From: Actinomycetales bacterium Ga0077552
GTDB taxonomy: Bacteria; Actinomycetota; Actinomycetes; Actinomycetales; Microbacteriaceae
Reading direction: 5' to 3'
Assembly: GCA_001464255.1 (NCBI GenBank)
Contig: LNFD01000186.1
Span: forward strand, 1-32,723
DNA: 32,723 nucleotides
The notes under the pieces were generated by a model that made no database searches, was not told the DNA's origin, and saw nothing but the letters and a program-made list of their open reading frames with translations. The translations under genes were made by a program, and so were the position numbers. Within the stretch, counting starts at the first letter, position 1; each line of letters opens with the position of its first letter. Below, piece by piece: positions 1 to 7,111 of the stretch.

Positions 1-36
1 GCTCGCGGTCAGGAACACCCCCGCGGCGGCGAGGTC

Positions 37-1032
37 TTACTCTTCCGCGGAGGTGCTCAGGTGGTGAGTGAGCCCATCGAGGGCGAGATCTTCAGCGATC
101 CTGACCACGCGCGTGCCTTCCGCCAGAGTGACAATCCGGTCGGTATCGCCGGTAAGCACGGCGTCGCGGAAGGCCTCATGCTCGGCGAGCAGGGGCTCTT
201 TCTTCCGCAGCGCGAAGCGGGTGATGTCGCCTTCGGAGACCCCCCGGAACGAGCTGATCCCGTCCCACGTCTCCGTGACCTCACCGTTCATGTAGTGAGT
301 AAGGTCAGCCGTGAGGGTGTCGACGACAAGGGCACCCTTTTCACCCGTGATGATCGTGGTGCGCTCTTTGAATGGCGTCAGCCAGTTCACCGTGTGCGAC
401 GCGATCGTTCCCTTGCTGAGGGTTCCGACGGCAATGAGCATGTCTTCGTGATCCCGACCCGAGCGGTGGGCGGTTCGGGCGTTCACGCTCACGTAGTCCT
501 GTTGGCTGACCCACGCTGTGAGATCGATGTCGTGTGACGCGAGGTCTTTGATCACTCCCACGTCAGCGATGCGGCCGGGGAATGGCCCCTGGCGCCGCGT
601 CGCGATCTGATAGATGTCTCCGATCAACCCATCGGCGATGCGAACTCGAGCCGATTGCAGGGCCGGATTGTAGCGCTCGATGTGACCCACCCCGCCGATG
701 AGCCCGGCCTGGGTGAACAGGTCACGCAACTCGATCGCCGCCTCGGTGGTGGATGCGACGGGCTTCTCGATGAGGGCATGGATGCCACGCCCCGCGAGCG
801 CCTGCCCGATCGACAGGTGGTATGCCGTCGGGGCCGCGACGACGCAGTAGTCGAAGCCCATGTCAAGAAAGGCCTCGAGATCCTTGATGACCGGGCGGCC
901 CTCGACCGTGGCGGGCACCGAGTCGGCGGGGTCGTATACGCCGAGGAAGTCGACGCCCTCGAGACCGCCCAGCACGCGGCTGTGGTGGCGCCCCATGACG
1001 CCGAGGCCGAGCACTCCGGCGCGCAGTGCCAT
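37..1032 (-). CDS. Gfo/Idh/MocA-family NAD(P)-dependent sugar-nucleotide dehydrogenase (WlbA/WbpB- or GnnA-like)
   Basis: The 331-residue protein begins with a Rossmann nucleotide-binding loop (GVLGLGVMG, about residues 6-14). It has the family EKP motif at 89-91, and a D-x3-H pair (D163, H167) where the family places catalytic residues. The segment GHIERYNPA near 116-124 is typical of members that oxidise the C3 hydroxyl of UDP-GlcNAc or UDP-GlcNAc uronic acid. Its ATG shares one base with the stop of the aminotransferase upstream, so the two are translationally linked. With that aminotransferase and the acetyltransferase ahead of it, the likely role is making the 3-keto intermediate of a 2,3-diamino sugar nucleotide. 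Whether the substrate is UDP-GlcNAc (GnnA type) or its uronic acid (WlbA/WbpB type) cannot be read from the sequence. No UDP-GlcNAc 6-dehydrogenase gene is visible in the window. The 36 bases beyond its stop hold no callable gene. Confidence 0.85.
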   Translation of the reverse strand: MALRAGVLGLGVMGRHHSRVLGGLEGVDFLGVYDPADSVPATVEGRPVIKDLEAFLDMGFDYCVVAAPTAYHLSIGQALAGRGIHALIEKPVASTTEAAIELRDLFTQAGLIGGVGHIERYNPALQSARVRIADGLIGDIYQIATRRQGPFPGRIADVGVIKDLASHDIDLTAWVSQQDYVSVNARTAHRSGRDHEDMLIAVGTLSKGTIASHTVNWLTPFKERTTIITGEKGALVVDTLTADLTHYMNGEVTETWDGISSFRGVSEGDITRFALRKKEPLLAEHEAFRDAVLTGDTDRIVTLAEGTRVVRIAEDLALDGLTHHLSTSAEE

Positions 1033-2108
1033 CAGCTGCCCGCCTTCGCGACGGCGTTGACGGCCTCGACGATGATGGCGAGCTGACGGCGGCTCAGCGA
1101 AGGGTAAACAGGCAGTGACAGCACCTGCGTCGCCGCCAGCTCGGTCGTCGGCAGGTCGAGAGTCTGTGCGAACGACGGAAGCCGGTGGATGGGCGTCGGG
1201 TAGTACACCCCGCTACCGACGCCGCGCTTGGCGAGCTCGGCTGCGAAGGCGTCACGATCGTGGTCCACGACGCGCACCGTGTACTGGTGGAAGACATGCT
1301 GGGCACCCTCGGCAATGGGGGGCACGACGACGCCGCGGATGTTGGCCGAAAGGAAGGCGGCGTTCTGCTGGCGCTTCGCCGTCCACGCAGGAAGCTTCGT
1401 GAGCTGGACGCGTCCGATTGCGGCGTGGATGTCGGTCATGCGGGTGTTGAAGCCCACCACCTCGTTCTCGTAGCGGCGCTCCATGCCCTGGTTGCGCAAC
1501 ACGCGGATCGCCCGCGCGATCTCGGCGGAGGGGGTGGTCACCATGCCCCCTTCACCCGACGTCATGTTCTTCGTCGGGTAGAACGAGAACGAGGCCGCGA
1601 TTCCCCACGCGCCGACCGGCACTCCGTCAACAGAGGCGAGGTGCGCCTGAGCGGCGTCTTCGAACAGCAGGAGCCCGTGCTTCTCGGCGATGGCCGAGAT
1701 CGCCGTCAGGTCAGCCGGGTGGCCGTACAGGTGCACGGGCATGATGGCCTTCGTGCGGGGTGTGATCGCCGCCTCGATCGCGGCCGGGTCGGCATTGAAG
1801 TGATCGAGCTCGATGTCGACGAAAACAGGAGTGGCGCCGGTCAAGGCGACGGAGTTCGCCGTCGCAGCAAAGCTGAACGACGGCACGATGACCTCGTCGC
1901 CCGGCCCGATGCCAGCGGCGAGGAAGGCCATGTGAAGAGCCGAGGTGCCGGAGTTCAGCGCGACCGACTCGCGGCCGGCGACGTGGGCCGAGAATTCCTT
2001 CTCGAATGCGGCGACTTCGGGGCCCTGTGCGAGCATGCCCGAGCGCATGACGCGGTCAACCGCCCTGCGCTCCTGGCGGCCGATCTCAGGCTTTGCGGCG
2101 GGAATCAT
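1032..2108 (-). CDS. DegT/DnrJ/EryC1/StrS-family PLP-dependent sugar aminotransferase (WlbC/WbpE- or GnnB-like)
   Basis: The 358-residue protein shows the standard fold-type I layout of sugar aminotransferases. It has NSGTSALH near residue 52 for the cofactor phosphate, EDAAQAH near 150 with the aspartate that pairs with the PLP ring nitrogen, and FYPTKNMT with Lys180 as the Schiff-base lysine. Length is normal for the family. The expected reaction is transfer of an amino group from glutamate to the 3-keto sugar nucleotide made by the adjacent dehydrogenase. Its ATG follows the TAG stop of the acetyltransferase with no base between them, and its own TGA shares one base with the dehydrogenase ATG. 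This is a compact three-gene operon. Function is inferred from family and neighbours; exact substrate and stereochemistry are unknown. Confidence 0.87.
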   Translation of the reverse strand: MIPAAKPEIGRQERRAVDRVMRSGMLAQGPEVAAFEKEFSAHVAGRESVALNSGTSALHMAFLAAGIGPGDEVIVPSFSFAATANSVALTGATPVFVDIELDHFNADPAAIEAAITPRTKAIMPVHLYGHPADLTAISAIAEKHGLLLFEDAAQAHLASVDGVPVGAWGIAASFSFYPTKNMTSGEGGMVTTPSAEIARAIRVLRNQGMERRYENEVVGFNTRMTDIHAAIGRVQLTKLPAWTAKRQQNAAFLSANIRGVVVPPIAEGAQHVFHQYTVRVVDHDRDAFAAELAKRGVGSGVYYPTPIHRLPSFAQTLDLPTTELAATQVLSLPVYPSLSRRQLAIIVEAVNAVAKAGS

Positions 2109-2720
2109 CTATGCAACCTCAATCAGTTCATGGTCATTGGTCTGTCGATACCGCTCCCCGGTGGCCGGGCAGATGTAGATCGCGGGGTCGTGGGGGTCGA
2201 CGGTCAGCGGTTGACCTGCCTTGCCGACCCATCCGATGCGCCGCGCCGGGCTTCCTACTACGAGGGCGAAGTCGGGAACGTCCTTCACCACAACGGCGCC
2301 AGAACCGACGAGCGCCCAACGGCCGATCGTGATGGGCGCAACGCAGGTAGCACTGGCGCCGATCGATGCGCCCTCGCGGATCTCGACGCCGACCGGATGC
2401 CAGTCGGCAGCCGACTTCGGGCTGCCATCGGCGTTGATGGCGCGCGGGAAATGGTCATTGGTGAGCACGACAGCGGGCCCGATGAATACGCCGTTGCCGA
2501 GGCGGGCAGGTTCGTAGACGAGGGCGTAGTTCTGCACTTTGCAGTTATCGCCCATCTCGACGCCCGTGCCCACGTACGCACCTCTGCCCACTATGCAGTT
2601 CTGACCCATGACGACGTCTTCACGCACCTGGGCGTAGTGCCAGATCTTCGACCCGTTGCCGACGGCGGCGTTCTCAGCGACATCCGCTGTTGGATGAAAA
2701 AAGGCCGTCGAATCGCTCAT
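2109..2720 (-). CDS. Left-handed beta-helix sugar-nucleotide N-acetyltransferase (WlbB/WbpD-like)
   Basis: The ORF track reads 320 residues, but the acetyltransferase proper starts at the ATG at 2720 (203 residues). That ATG is preceded by a clear CAGGAG ribosome site six bases away, and homology-like sequence begins only there. Hexapeptide repeats (for example GNGSKIWHYA, VGRGAYVGTGVEMG, IREGASIGASATCV) predict a left-handed beta-helix that trimerises. An NDHFPRA motif with His90 matches the catalytic loop region of 3-N-acetyltransferases acting on 3-amino sugar nucleotides. The C-terminus has a short CPATGERY tail seen in this subfamily. It would N-acetylate the product of the next gene using acetyl-CoA, giving a UDP-2,3-diacetamido sugar for a surface glycan. 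It is the first gene of the operon. Confidence 0.85.
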   Translation of the reverse strand: MSDSTAFFHPTADVAENAAVGNGSKIWHYAQVREDVVMGQNCIVGRGAYVGTGVEMGDNCKVQNYALVYEPARLGNGVFIGPAVVLTNDHFPRAINADGSPKSAADWHPVGVEIREGASIGASATCVAPITIGRWALVGSGAVVVKDVPDFALVVGSPARRIGWVGKAGQPLTVDPHDPAIYICPATGERYRQTNDHELIEVA

Positions 2721-2966
2721 GAGACTCCTGCACAAACTGAACCCGCTGGGGTGCCGAACTGAGGGGGAGAGATAGATTCCGGCGGCGCGCGCCCGCTTCG
2801 ATCGGAAGTCCTGTCGTGAGCCCAATACTAGCGTCGCTTCCCGTGGTCGAGCCCCACGCGGCCGTGACCCGAGTGCTCTGTGGTGCTGGCCGCGAACGTG
2901 TCGGCGCTGGGCTCGTTCGAGCTGTGTTTGAGAAGAGACACAAGTTGCGAAGGCTGGTGCGGTCGA

Positions 2967-2986
2967 GTTGTCACGGCCGCCACAAC
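2967..2986. promoter_or_regulatory. Imperfect 20-base palindrome, candidate operator
   Basis: GTTGTCACGGCCGCCACAAC matches its own reverse complement at 16 of 20 positions, with GTTGT/ACAAC outer arms and a CGGCCG centre. It ends about 40 bases before the predicted transcription start of the acyl-CoA dehydrogenase gene, just upstream of where a -35 would lie. That position suits a dimeric regulator such as a TetR- or GntR-type factor. The regulator is not identified. Confidence 0.4.
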
Positions 2987-3013
2987 GGTCTGGGTGTTCG
3001 GTGGTGCCTGTCG

Positions 3014-3019
3014 TAACGT
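3014..3019 (+). promoter_or_regulatory. TAACGT -10 element for a leaderless acyl-CoA dehydrogenase transcript
   Basis: TAACGT fits the actinobacterial TANNNT -10 pattern. Exactly six bases separate it from the ATG at 3026, which puts the predicted +1 on the A of the start codon. No Shine-Dalgarno sequence lies before this ATG, as expected for a leaderless message. Confidence 0.6.
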
Positions 3020-3025
3020 CTCGGC

Positions 3026-4204
3026 ATGACATTTCCCACTCTCGCCAGCGACTTCTACGGCTTCGAGGCACAGCTCGCCGACCACGAGAGAGACGCGCTC
3101 GTGCGTCTGCGCTCGTTCCTGGAGGCCGACGTCAAGCCGGTCGTTAACGACTACTGGGATCGCGCCGAGTTCCCTCGCCAGATCCTGCCCGGCCTGCACC
3201 AGCAGCAGGTCTTCGGCAACCTGTGGGACGAGACGAAGGCGGGCGACTACAGTGCTGTCTACGGCGGCTGGACGGCGCTCGAGCTCGCGCGCGTCGACGC
3301 GAGCGTCGCGACCTATGTGGGCGTGCAGAACGGCCTGGCCATGGGCTCGATCGGCGTCGCCGGTTCGCCCGAGCAGCGCGCCGAGTGGCTGCCGAAACTC
3401 AACACCGGCGAGGTCATCGGCGCCTTCGGGCTCACCGAGCCGCTCTCGGGCAGCGACTCGGCCCAGGGCCTTCGCACGACGGCGACGCGCGACGGCGACG
3501 AGTGGGTGCTGAACGGCAGCAAACGCTGGATCGGCAACGCCACCTGGAGCGACATCACCATCATCTGGGCCAAGAGCACGGATGACGGCCAGGTGAAGGG
3601 CTTCATCGTGCCGACGAGCACGACCGGGTACACGGCCACGAAGATCGAGCGCAAGCAGGCGCTGCGCATCGTGCAGAACGCCGACATCACGCTCGAGAAC
3701 GTGCGCGTGCCCGAGTCGCACCGCTTGCAGAACGCGAACTCGTTCCGCGACACAGCCGCCGTGCTGCGCCTGACCCGCGCCGAGGTGGCCTGGGCCGCTG
3801 TCGGCACGGCGATCGGCGCCTACGAGGCCGCGGTCGACTACGCGAAGAGCCGCCAGCAGTTCGGCAAGCCCATCGCGAGCCACCAGCTCGTGCAAGACCT
3901 GCTGAGCCGCAGCCTCGGCAACATCACGGCGAGCATCGCGCTCTGCTCGCGCGTCTCGCAGATGCTCGACCAGGGCGTGCAGCGCGACGAGCACGCCTCG
4001 CTCGCCAAGGCCTTCGCGACCACGGCCATGCGTGAGACGGTCGGCCTGTGCCGCGAGCTTCTTGGCGGCAACGGCATCGTGCTCGATTACGACGTCGCGC
4101 GATTCCACGCCGACGCCGAGGCGCTCTACAGCTACGAGGGCACGCGCGAGATGAACAGTCTTATCGTCGGCCGCGCCATCACGGGGATGGGCGCCTTCGT
4201 CTGA
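3026..4204 (+). CDS. Acyl-CoA dehydrogenase, glutaryl-CoA dehydrogenase-like
   Basis: This 392-residue flavoprotein has the full acyl-CoA dehydrogenase layout: an N-terminal helical domain, a beta domain with GAFGLTEPLSGSDS near 136-149 that contacts FAD and substrate, and a C-terminal helical domain. The catalytic base is the glutamate in YSYEGTREMN (about Glu371). The C-terminal GRAITGMGAF closely resembles glutaryl-CoA dehydrogenases, which combine dehydrogenation and decarboxylation to crotonyl-CoA in lysine/tryptophan breakdown. The substrate assignment is by resemblance only; other short-chain acyl-CoAs are possible. It is a single gene with its own leaderless promoter. It stands between polysaccharide genes to which it has no obvious metabolic link, and it converges on the fusion glycosyltransferase 36 bases downstream. 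Confidence 0.87.
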   Translation: MTFPTLASDFYGFEAQLADHERDALVRLRSFLEADVKPVVNDYWDRAEFPRQILPGLHQQQVFGNLWDETKAGDYSAVYGGWTALELARVDASVATYVGVQNGLAMGSIGVAGSPEQRAEWLPKLNTGEVIGAFGLTEPLSGSDSAQGLRTTATRDGDEWVLNGSKRWIGNATWSDITIIWAKSTDDGQVKGFIVPTSTTGYTATKIERKQALRIVQNADITLENVRVPESHRLQNANSFRDTAAVLRLTRAEVAWAAVGTAIGAYEAAVDYAKSRQQFGKPIASHQLVQDLLSRSLGNITASIALCSRVSQMLDQGVQRDEHASLAKAFATTAMRETVGLCRELLGGNGIVLDYDVARFHADAEALYSYEGTREMNSLIVGRAITGMGAFV

Positions 4205-4240
4205 TCGTCGCTCAGCCTCGCACCGGTCGGCGCGCAGAGA

Positions 4241-7024
4241 TCACTGGCCGCTGGTGGGCACGTGTCCTGAGTTTCGGGGAAGGCCGAGCCAGCGGGGTCG
4301 CCCTCCAGAATCGATCGACCACGACGACGTGTCGCGTTCACGCGCGAAAGACCGCCCCACGGCATTCATCATCATCGGCGGGAGAACACGTGCGCGCAGG
4401 CTGAGGGGAACCTGCGTCAGTAGCCGCATGGTGCGCCGCATCGCCGTCGGACGCCTCATGAGCGCAAGACCGACCCGGCGACGTGCTGTGACATCACGCG
4501 CGAGCGGCAGCAGGCGGGACACCACCCAGGCGATCTCGCGCGCGAGCTGATCATCGCCCGCGACGAGCGCGGTGAAGTAGTCGGAAACGGTGGACTGCAG
4601 CAATCGAGGCGCCGCTGCCTCAGCGATCGATGGCTGAGTGTCGGTGAGGGGGAAACGATCGACAAGCAATTGCAGGTACACCAGCCGACTGCGGAGAAAT
4701 GCAACCGACGAGGAAGCGTTGGCCGTGTGCGTGCGGTAGCGGATGCGCACCCGCGGCTGCACCGCGATCGAGTAGCCGCGACGGTAGAGCCGCAGATACA
4801 GCTCATCGTCTTCGTACCCGGAGAGGCGACGGTCGAAGCCCCGCACCTGCATCAGAGCGCTGCGGCGCATGAGACTCGCTGAGGGCAGGGCCATGATGTC
4901 GGCGTGCACGATCGAGGGCACGGTGCGTCGGTCGATGACGACGCGTGTCTCGCTGAGGTAGGAGCCGACGAGAGTCTCACCGTCGGCGTCGATGAGGTCG
5001 AAATCGCCGAACACCCAGGCCAACGACGGGTCGCTTGCAAGGGTCTCGTGAAGCACCGCGAGGTGATCGGGCCGCCACACATCGTCTTGGTCCAGAAAGG
5101 CCACGTACTCGCCGCGCGCCGCACGAATACCCGTGTTGCGGGCAGCGCTCTGACCGGCGTTGCCCTGGCGCAGGATGCGAAGGTCGAACGGCAGCGTGAG
5201 TCTCTCGACGAGCGCCACAGAGTTGTCGGGTGAGCCGTCATCGACAACGATGACCTCACGAGGCGGATGGGTCTGCGCGGCGATCGACTCGAGCGCCTCT
5301 TGCACGTAGCGTTCACCTCTGTACAGGGCCATGATGACCGAGATGCCGCCCGGTTCCGACTCGCTGTGGGTGCTCTCCCAGAGGATGGCCTCATGCTCGG
5401 GACCGGGCATGGGGACGACCGAGGGGATCGCCTCGGCCTGCAGCTTGCCGATCTCGTCGCGCAGCCCGCGGAACCGCTCGGCGGCCATCTCGAGCCAGGA
5501 GCCGGGGAGGAGGGCCCGACGCGCCTCGAGCACCTGCTCGGCTGCCGACGCCCACTGGGTCGCGCACCATCGGTCGCCACGAGCGGCCGCTGAGCGGCTG
5601 AGAAGGTAGGCACCGTCGAGCGCTGCGATCACCCTTTGCTCATCGTCGGCAGCACCGAGCTCGACGATGGCGGCAGCGAGCTCACCGAGATTGCGGTCGA
5701 ACAGGGTGTTCTGCCCGACCGACGCGGCCTCGACATGGAGCCGAACCGTCCACAGTCCGTGGTCGACGACCGCACCCGCATCGACCAGCCGCGCCCAGAG
5801 TTCCGCCGCGGCGGGGGGGTCGGTGTGCAGCAAGGCAAGAGCTCGATGCGGCCGTGACTCTGCTTCGATGATGCGCGAATCACCGTCGAACACGTGAAAC
5901 CGGCGTCGCTTGTCATCGACCGCTGCCTCGGCGAGGGAAAAGTACGCGAGGGCTTCGGCCCACTCGGTGCGATGCACGACGCGACGCATGCCGCACGCGA
6001 ACGCGGCAGGAGAGAGCAGAACCGGGAGCGCCTCTCCCGCAGCGATGCGGTGCAAGACTGCCTGCGGGTCGGCAAGATCGACCTCATGAGCCTCAATAAT
6101 CGTCGCGATCATTGCGCGCTCCTCGTCGGCCGCATCGAGGCCCTGGTTGACGAGGGTGCGATACCGGCGCACGGCCATGGCGGCGCGCAGGAGGGCGGGG
6201 CTGATCGGATCGTCGGCAATGCCACCGAGGAAAGCGGCAAGCTGGTCGGGGCTCGGACCGGTTGAGGTGACCGACAGTTCGCGGCCCGGTTCACGAGTGG
6301 CCGCGGCGTAGAGGGTCGGTCCGTCGCGCACCACGGTCGCGCTGCCGAAACCGCTGTCGGCGAGCAGCTCGCGCAGGGCATCCGCTGACGCAAGGAATAG
6401 GTGGCCCCCCGGGCCGACCGCCTGAGTCGCCGCGCTCTCGGTCGCGGGCTTCACGATCTCAGCCGCTGGCGTCGACAGCAACAACACGCCGCCGGGGGCG
6501 AGGTGCACTCGCATTCCGTGCAAGAACGCGCGGGGGTCGGGCACGTGCTCGATGACCTCTGAGGCGAGAATGACGTCGAACGTGCGGCCAAGGGTCGTCT
6601 CGGCGGTGACGTACTGCTCGAGAATCTCGACACCGAGCTCGTGTGCGCCGCGTCGCCCCGAGTACGAGGGCTCGACGCCGACTGCCTGCCAGCCGAGCAC
6701 GTCGCGTGCGTAACGAACGGCGAAGCCGTAGTTGGCCCCCACATCGAGAAAGCGTGTGCCGGGCCCTCGGTCGACGCGGTACAGGTTCTGCAGAATCACG
6801 TCGATGCCCGCTTCGGATTGCAGGTAGTGGTCGACGAACTGGTCGTCGGCCTCGCCGTAGACCTCGCCTCCGTGAACGGTGATCGAGCCGCACTCGTCGC
6901 ACAGCGTGCCGAACATCGGGGTGCCGACCACGGTGGTCGAGTGGAAGAGCGCCTCCCCGTTGCACTCGGTGTCGCAGGGGATGCAACGGGCGCGGGTACG
7001 GCCACTCGTCCAGTTCAAGCTCAT
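4241..7024 (-). CDS. Fusion protein: zinc-knuckle SAM methyltransferase, helical linker, family 2 glycosyltransferase
   Basis: The track ORF begins at 7417, but its first 131 residues are low-complexity read-through over the divergent gene. I place the start at the ATG at 7024 (927 residues). The N-terminus carries two CxxC pairs (C14/C17 and C42/C45), a likely zinc site. A class I methyltransferase follows with FLDVGANYGF at 92-101, GVEPS near 116, and SEVIEHVPDP near 154. Residues about 255-555 form a helical, repeat-like stretch with no family I recognise. From about 560 a GT-A family 2 glycosyltransferase begins (SVIMALYRGE, VVDDGSPDNS, FLDQDDVW with D645-D648, and GYEDDELYLRL). No membrane segments are seen, so it is probably cytoplasmic or peripheral. 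The combination suggests one enzyme that adds a sugar and methylates a glycan or its end. Acceptor and methyl target are unknown. The ribosome site is weak (GAGAG), so the start is moderately sure. Confidence 0.8.
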   Translation of the reverse strand: MSLNWTSGRTRARCIPCDTECNGEALFHSTTVVGTPMFGTLCDECGSITVHGGEVYGEADDQFVDHYLQSEAGIDVILQNLYRVDRGPGTRFLDVGANYGFAVRYARDVLGWQAVGVEPSYSGRRGAHELGVEILEQYVTAETTLGRTFDVILASEVIEHVPDPRAFLHGMRVHLAPGGVLLLSTPAAEIVKPATESAATQAVGPGGHLFLASADALRELLADSGFGSATVVRDGPTLYAAATREPGRELSVTSTGPSPDQLAAFLGGIADDPISPALLRAAMAVRRYRTLVNQGLDAADEERAMIATIIEAHEVDLADPQAVLHRIAAGEALPVLLSPAAFACGMRRVVHRTEWAEALAYFSLAEAAVDDKRRRFHVFDGDSRIIEAESRPHRALALLHTDPPAAAELWARLVDAGAVVDHGLWTVRLHVEAASVGQNTLFDRNLGELAAAIVELGAADDEQRVIAALDGAYLLSRSAAARGDRWCATQWASAAEQVLEARRALLPGSWLEMAAERFRGLRDEIGKLQAEAIPSVVPMPGPEHEAILWESTHSESEPGGISVIMALYRGERYVQEALESIAAQTHPPREVIVVDDGSPDNSVALVERLTLPFDLRILRQGNAGQSAARNTGIRAARGEYVAFLDQDDVWRPDHLAVLHETLASDPSLAWVFGDFDLIDADGETLVGSYLSETRVVIDRRTVPSIVHADIMALPSASLMRRSALMQVRGFDRRLSGYEDDELYLRLYRRGYSIAVQPRVRIRYRTHTANASSSVAFLRSRLVYLQLLVDRFPLTDTQPSIAEAAAPRLLQSTVSDYFTALVAGDDQLAREIAWVVSRLLPLARDVTARRRVGLALMRRPTAMRRTMRLLTQVPLSLRARVLPPMMMNAVGRSFARERDTSSWSIDSGGRPRWLGLPRNSGHVPTSGQ

Positions 7025-7099
7025 CTGCGGTCTCTCGTCATCGTGTGGCGGTGATGTGGCGAGCCAGGCACCCGCCGTGTGGCGCGTCTGGCGCGCCGG

Positions 7100-7105
7100 T
7101 AAGCT
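7100..7105 (+). promoter_or_regulatory. TAAGCT -10 element for leaderless O-antigen ligase gene
   Basis: TAAGCT matches TANNNT and sits exactly six bases before the ATG at 7112, placing the predicted +1 on the start codon. No ribosome site is visible. The element lies in the 87-base gap dividing this gene from the divergent fusion glycosyltransferase. Confidence 0.6.
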
Positions 7106-7111
7106 CGTGGC

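Larger units (their letters stand above)
2721..3025. other. Divergent intergenic region between the acetyltransferase operon and the acyl-CoA dehydrogenase gene
   Basis: This 305-base gap holds no ORF I would support. It is visibly richer in A and T than its surroundings. It contains the CAGGAG ribosome site for the minus-strand operon next to 2720. A possible minus-strand -10 (TAGTAT, complement of 2825-2830) has no convincing -35. The plus-strand side has a TAACGT -10 at 3014-3019 and an imperfect palindrome at 2967-2986. A second, weaker pair of arms (TGTGT/ACACA, 2923-2942) has the same overall 20-base span. The gap therefore looks like a two-way regulatory region. Confidence 0.6.

Noticed and set aside
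1185-2762. 525-residue plus-strand open frame
   Set aside because: Antisense shadow of the aminotransferase and acetyltransferase genes, both of which have clear family motifs and tight operon spacing.
2828-4108. 426-residue minus-strand open frame
   Set aside because: Antisense to the acyl-CoA dehydrogenase, whose catalytic motifs settle the coding strand.
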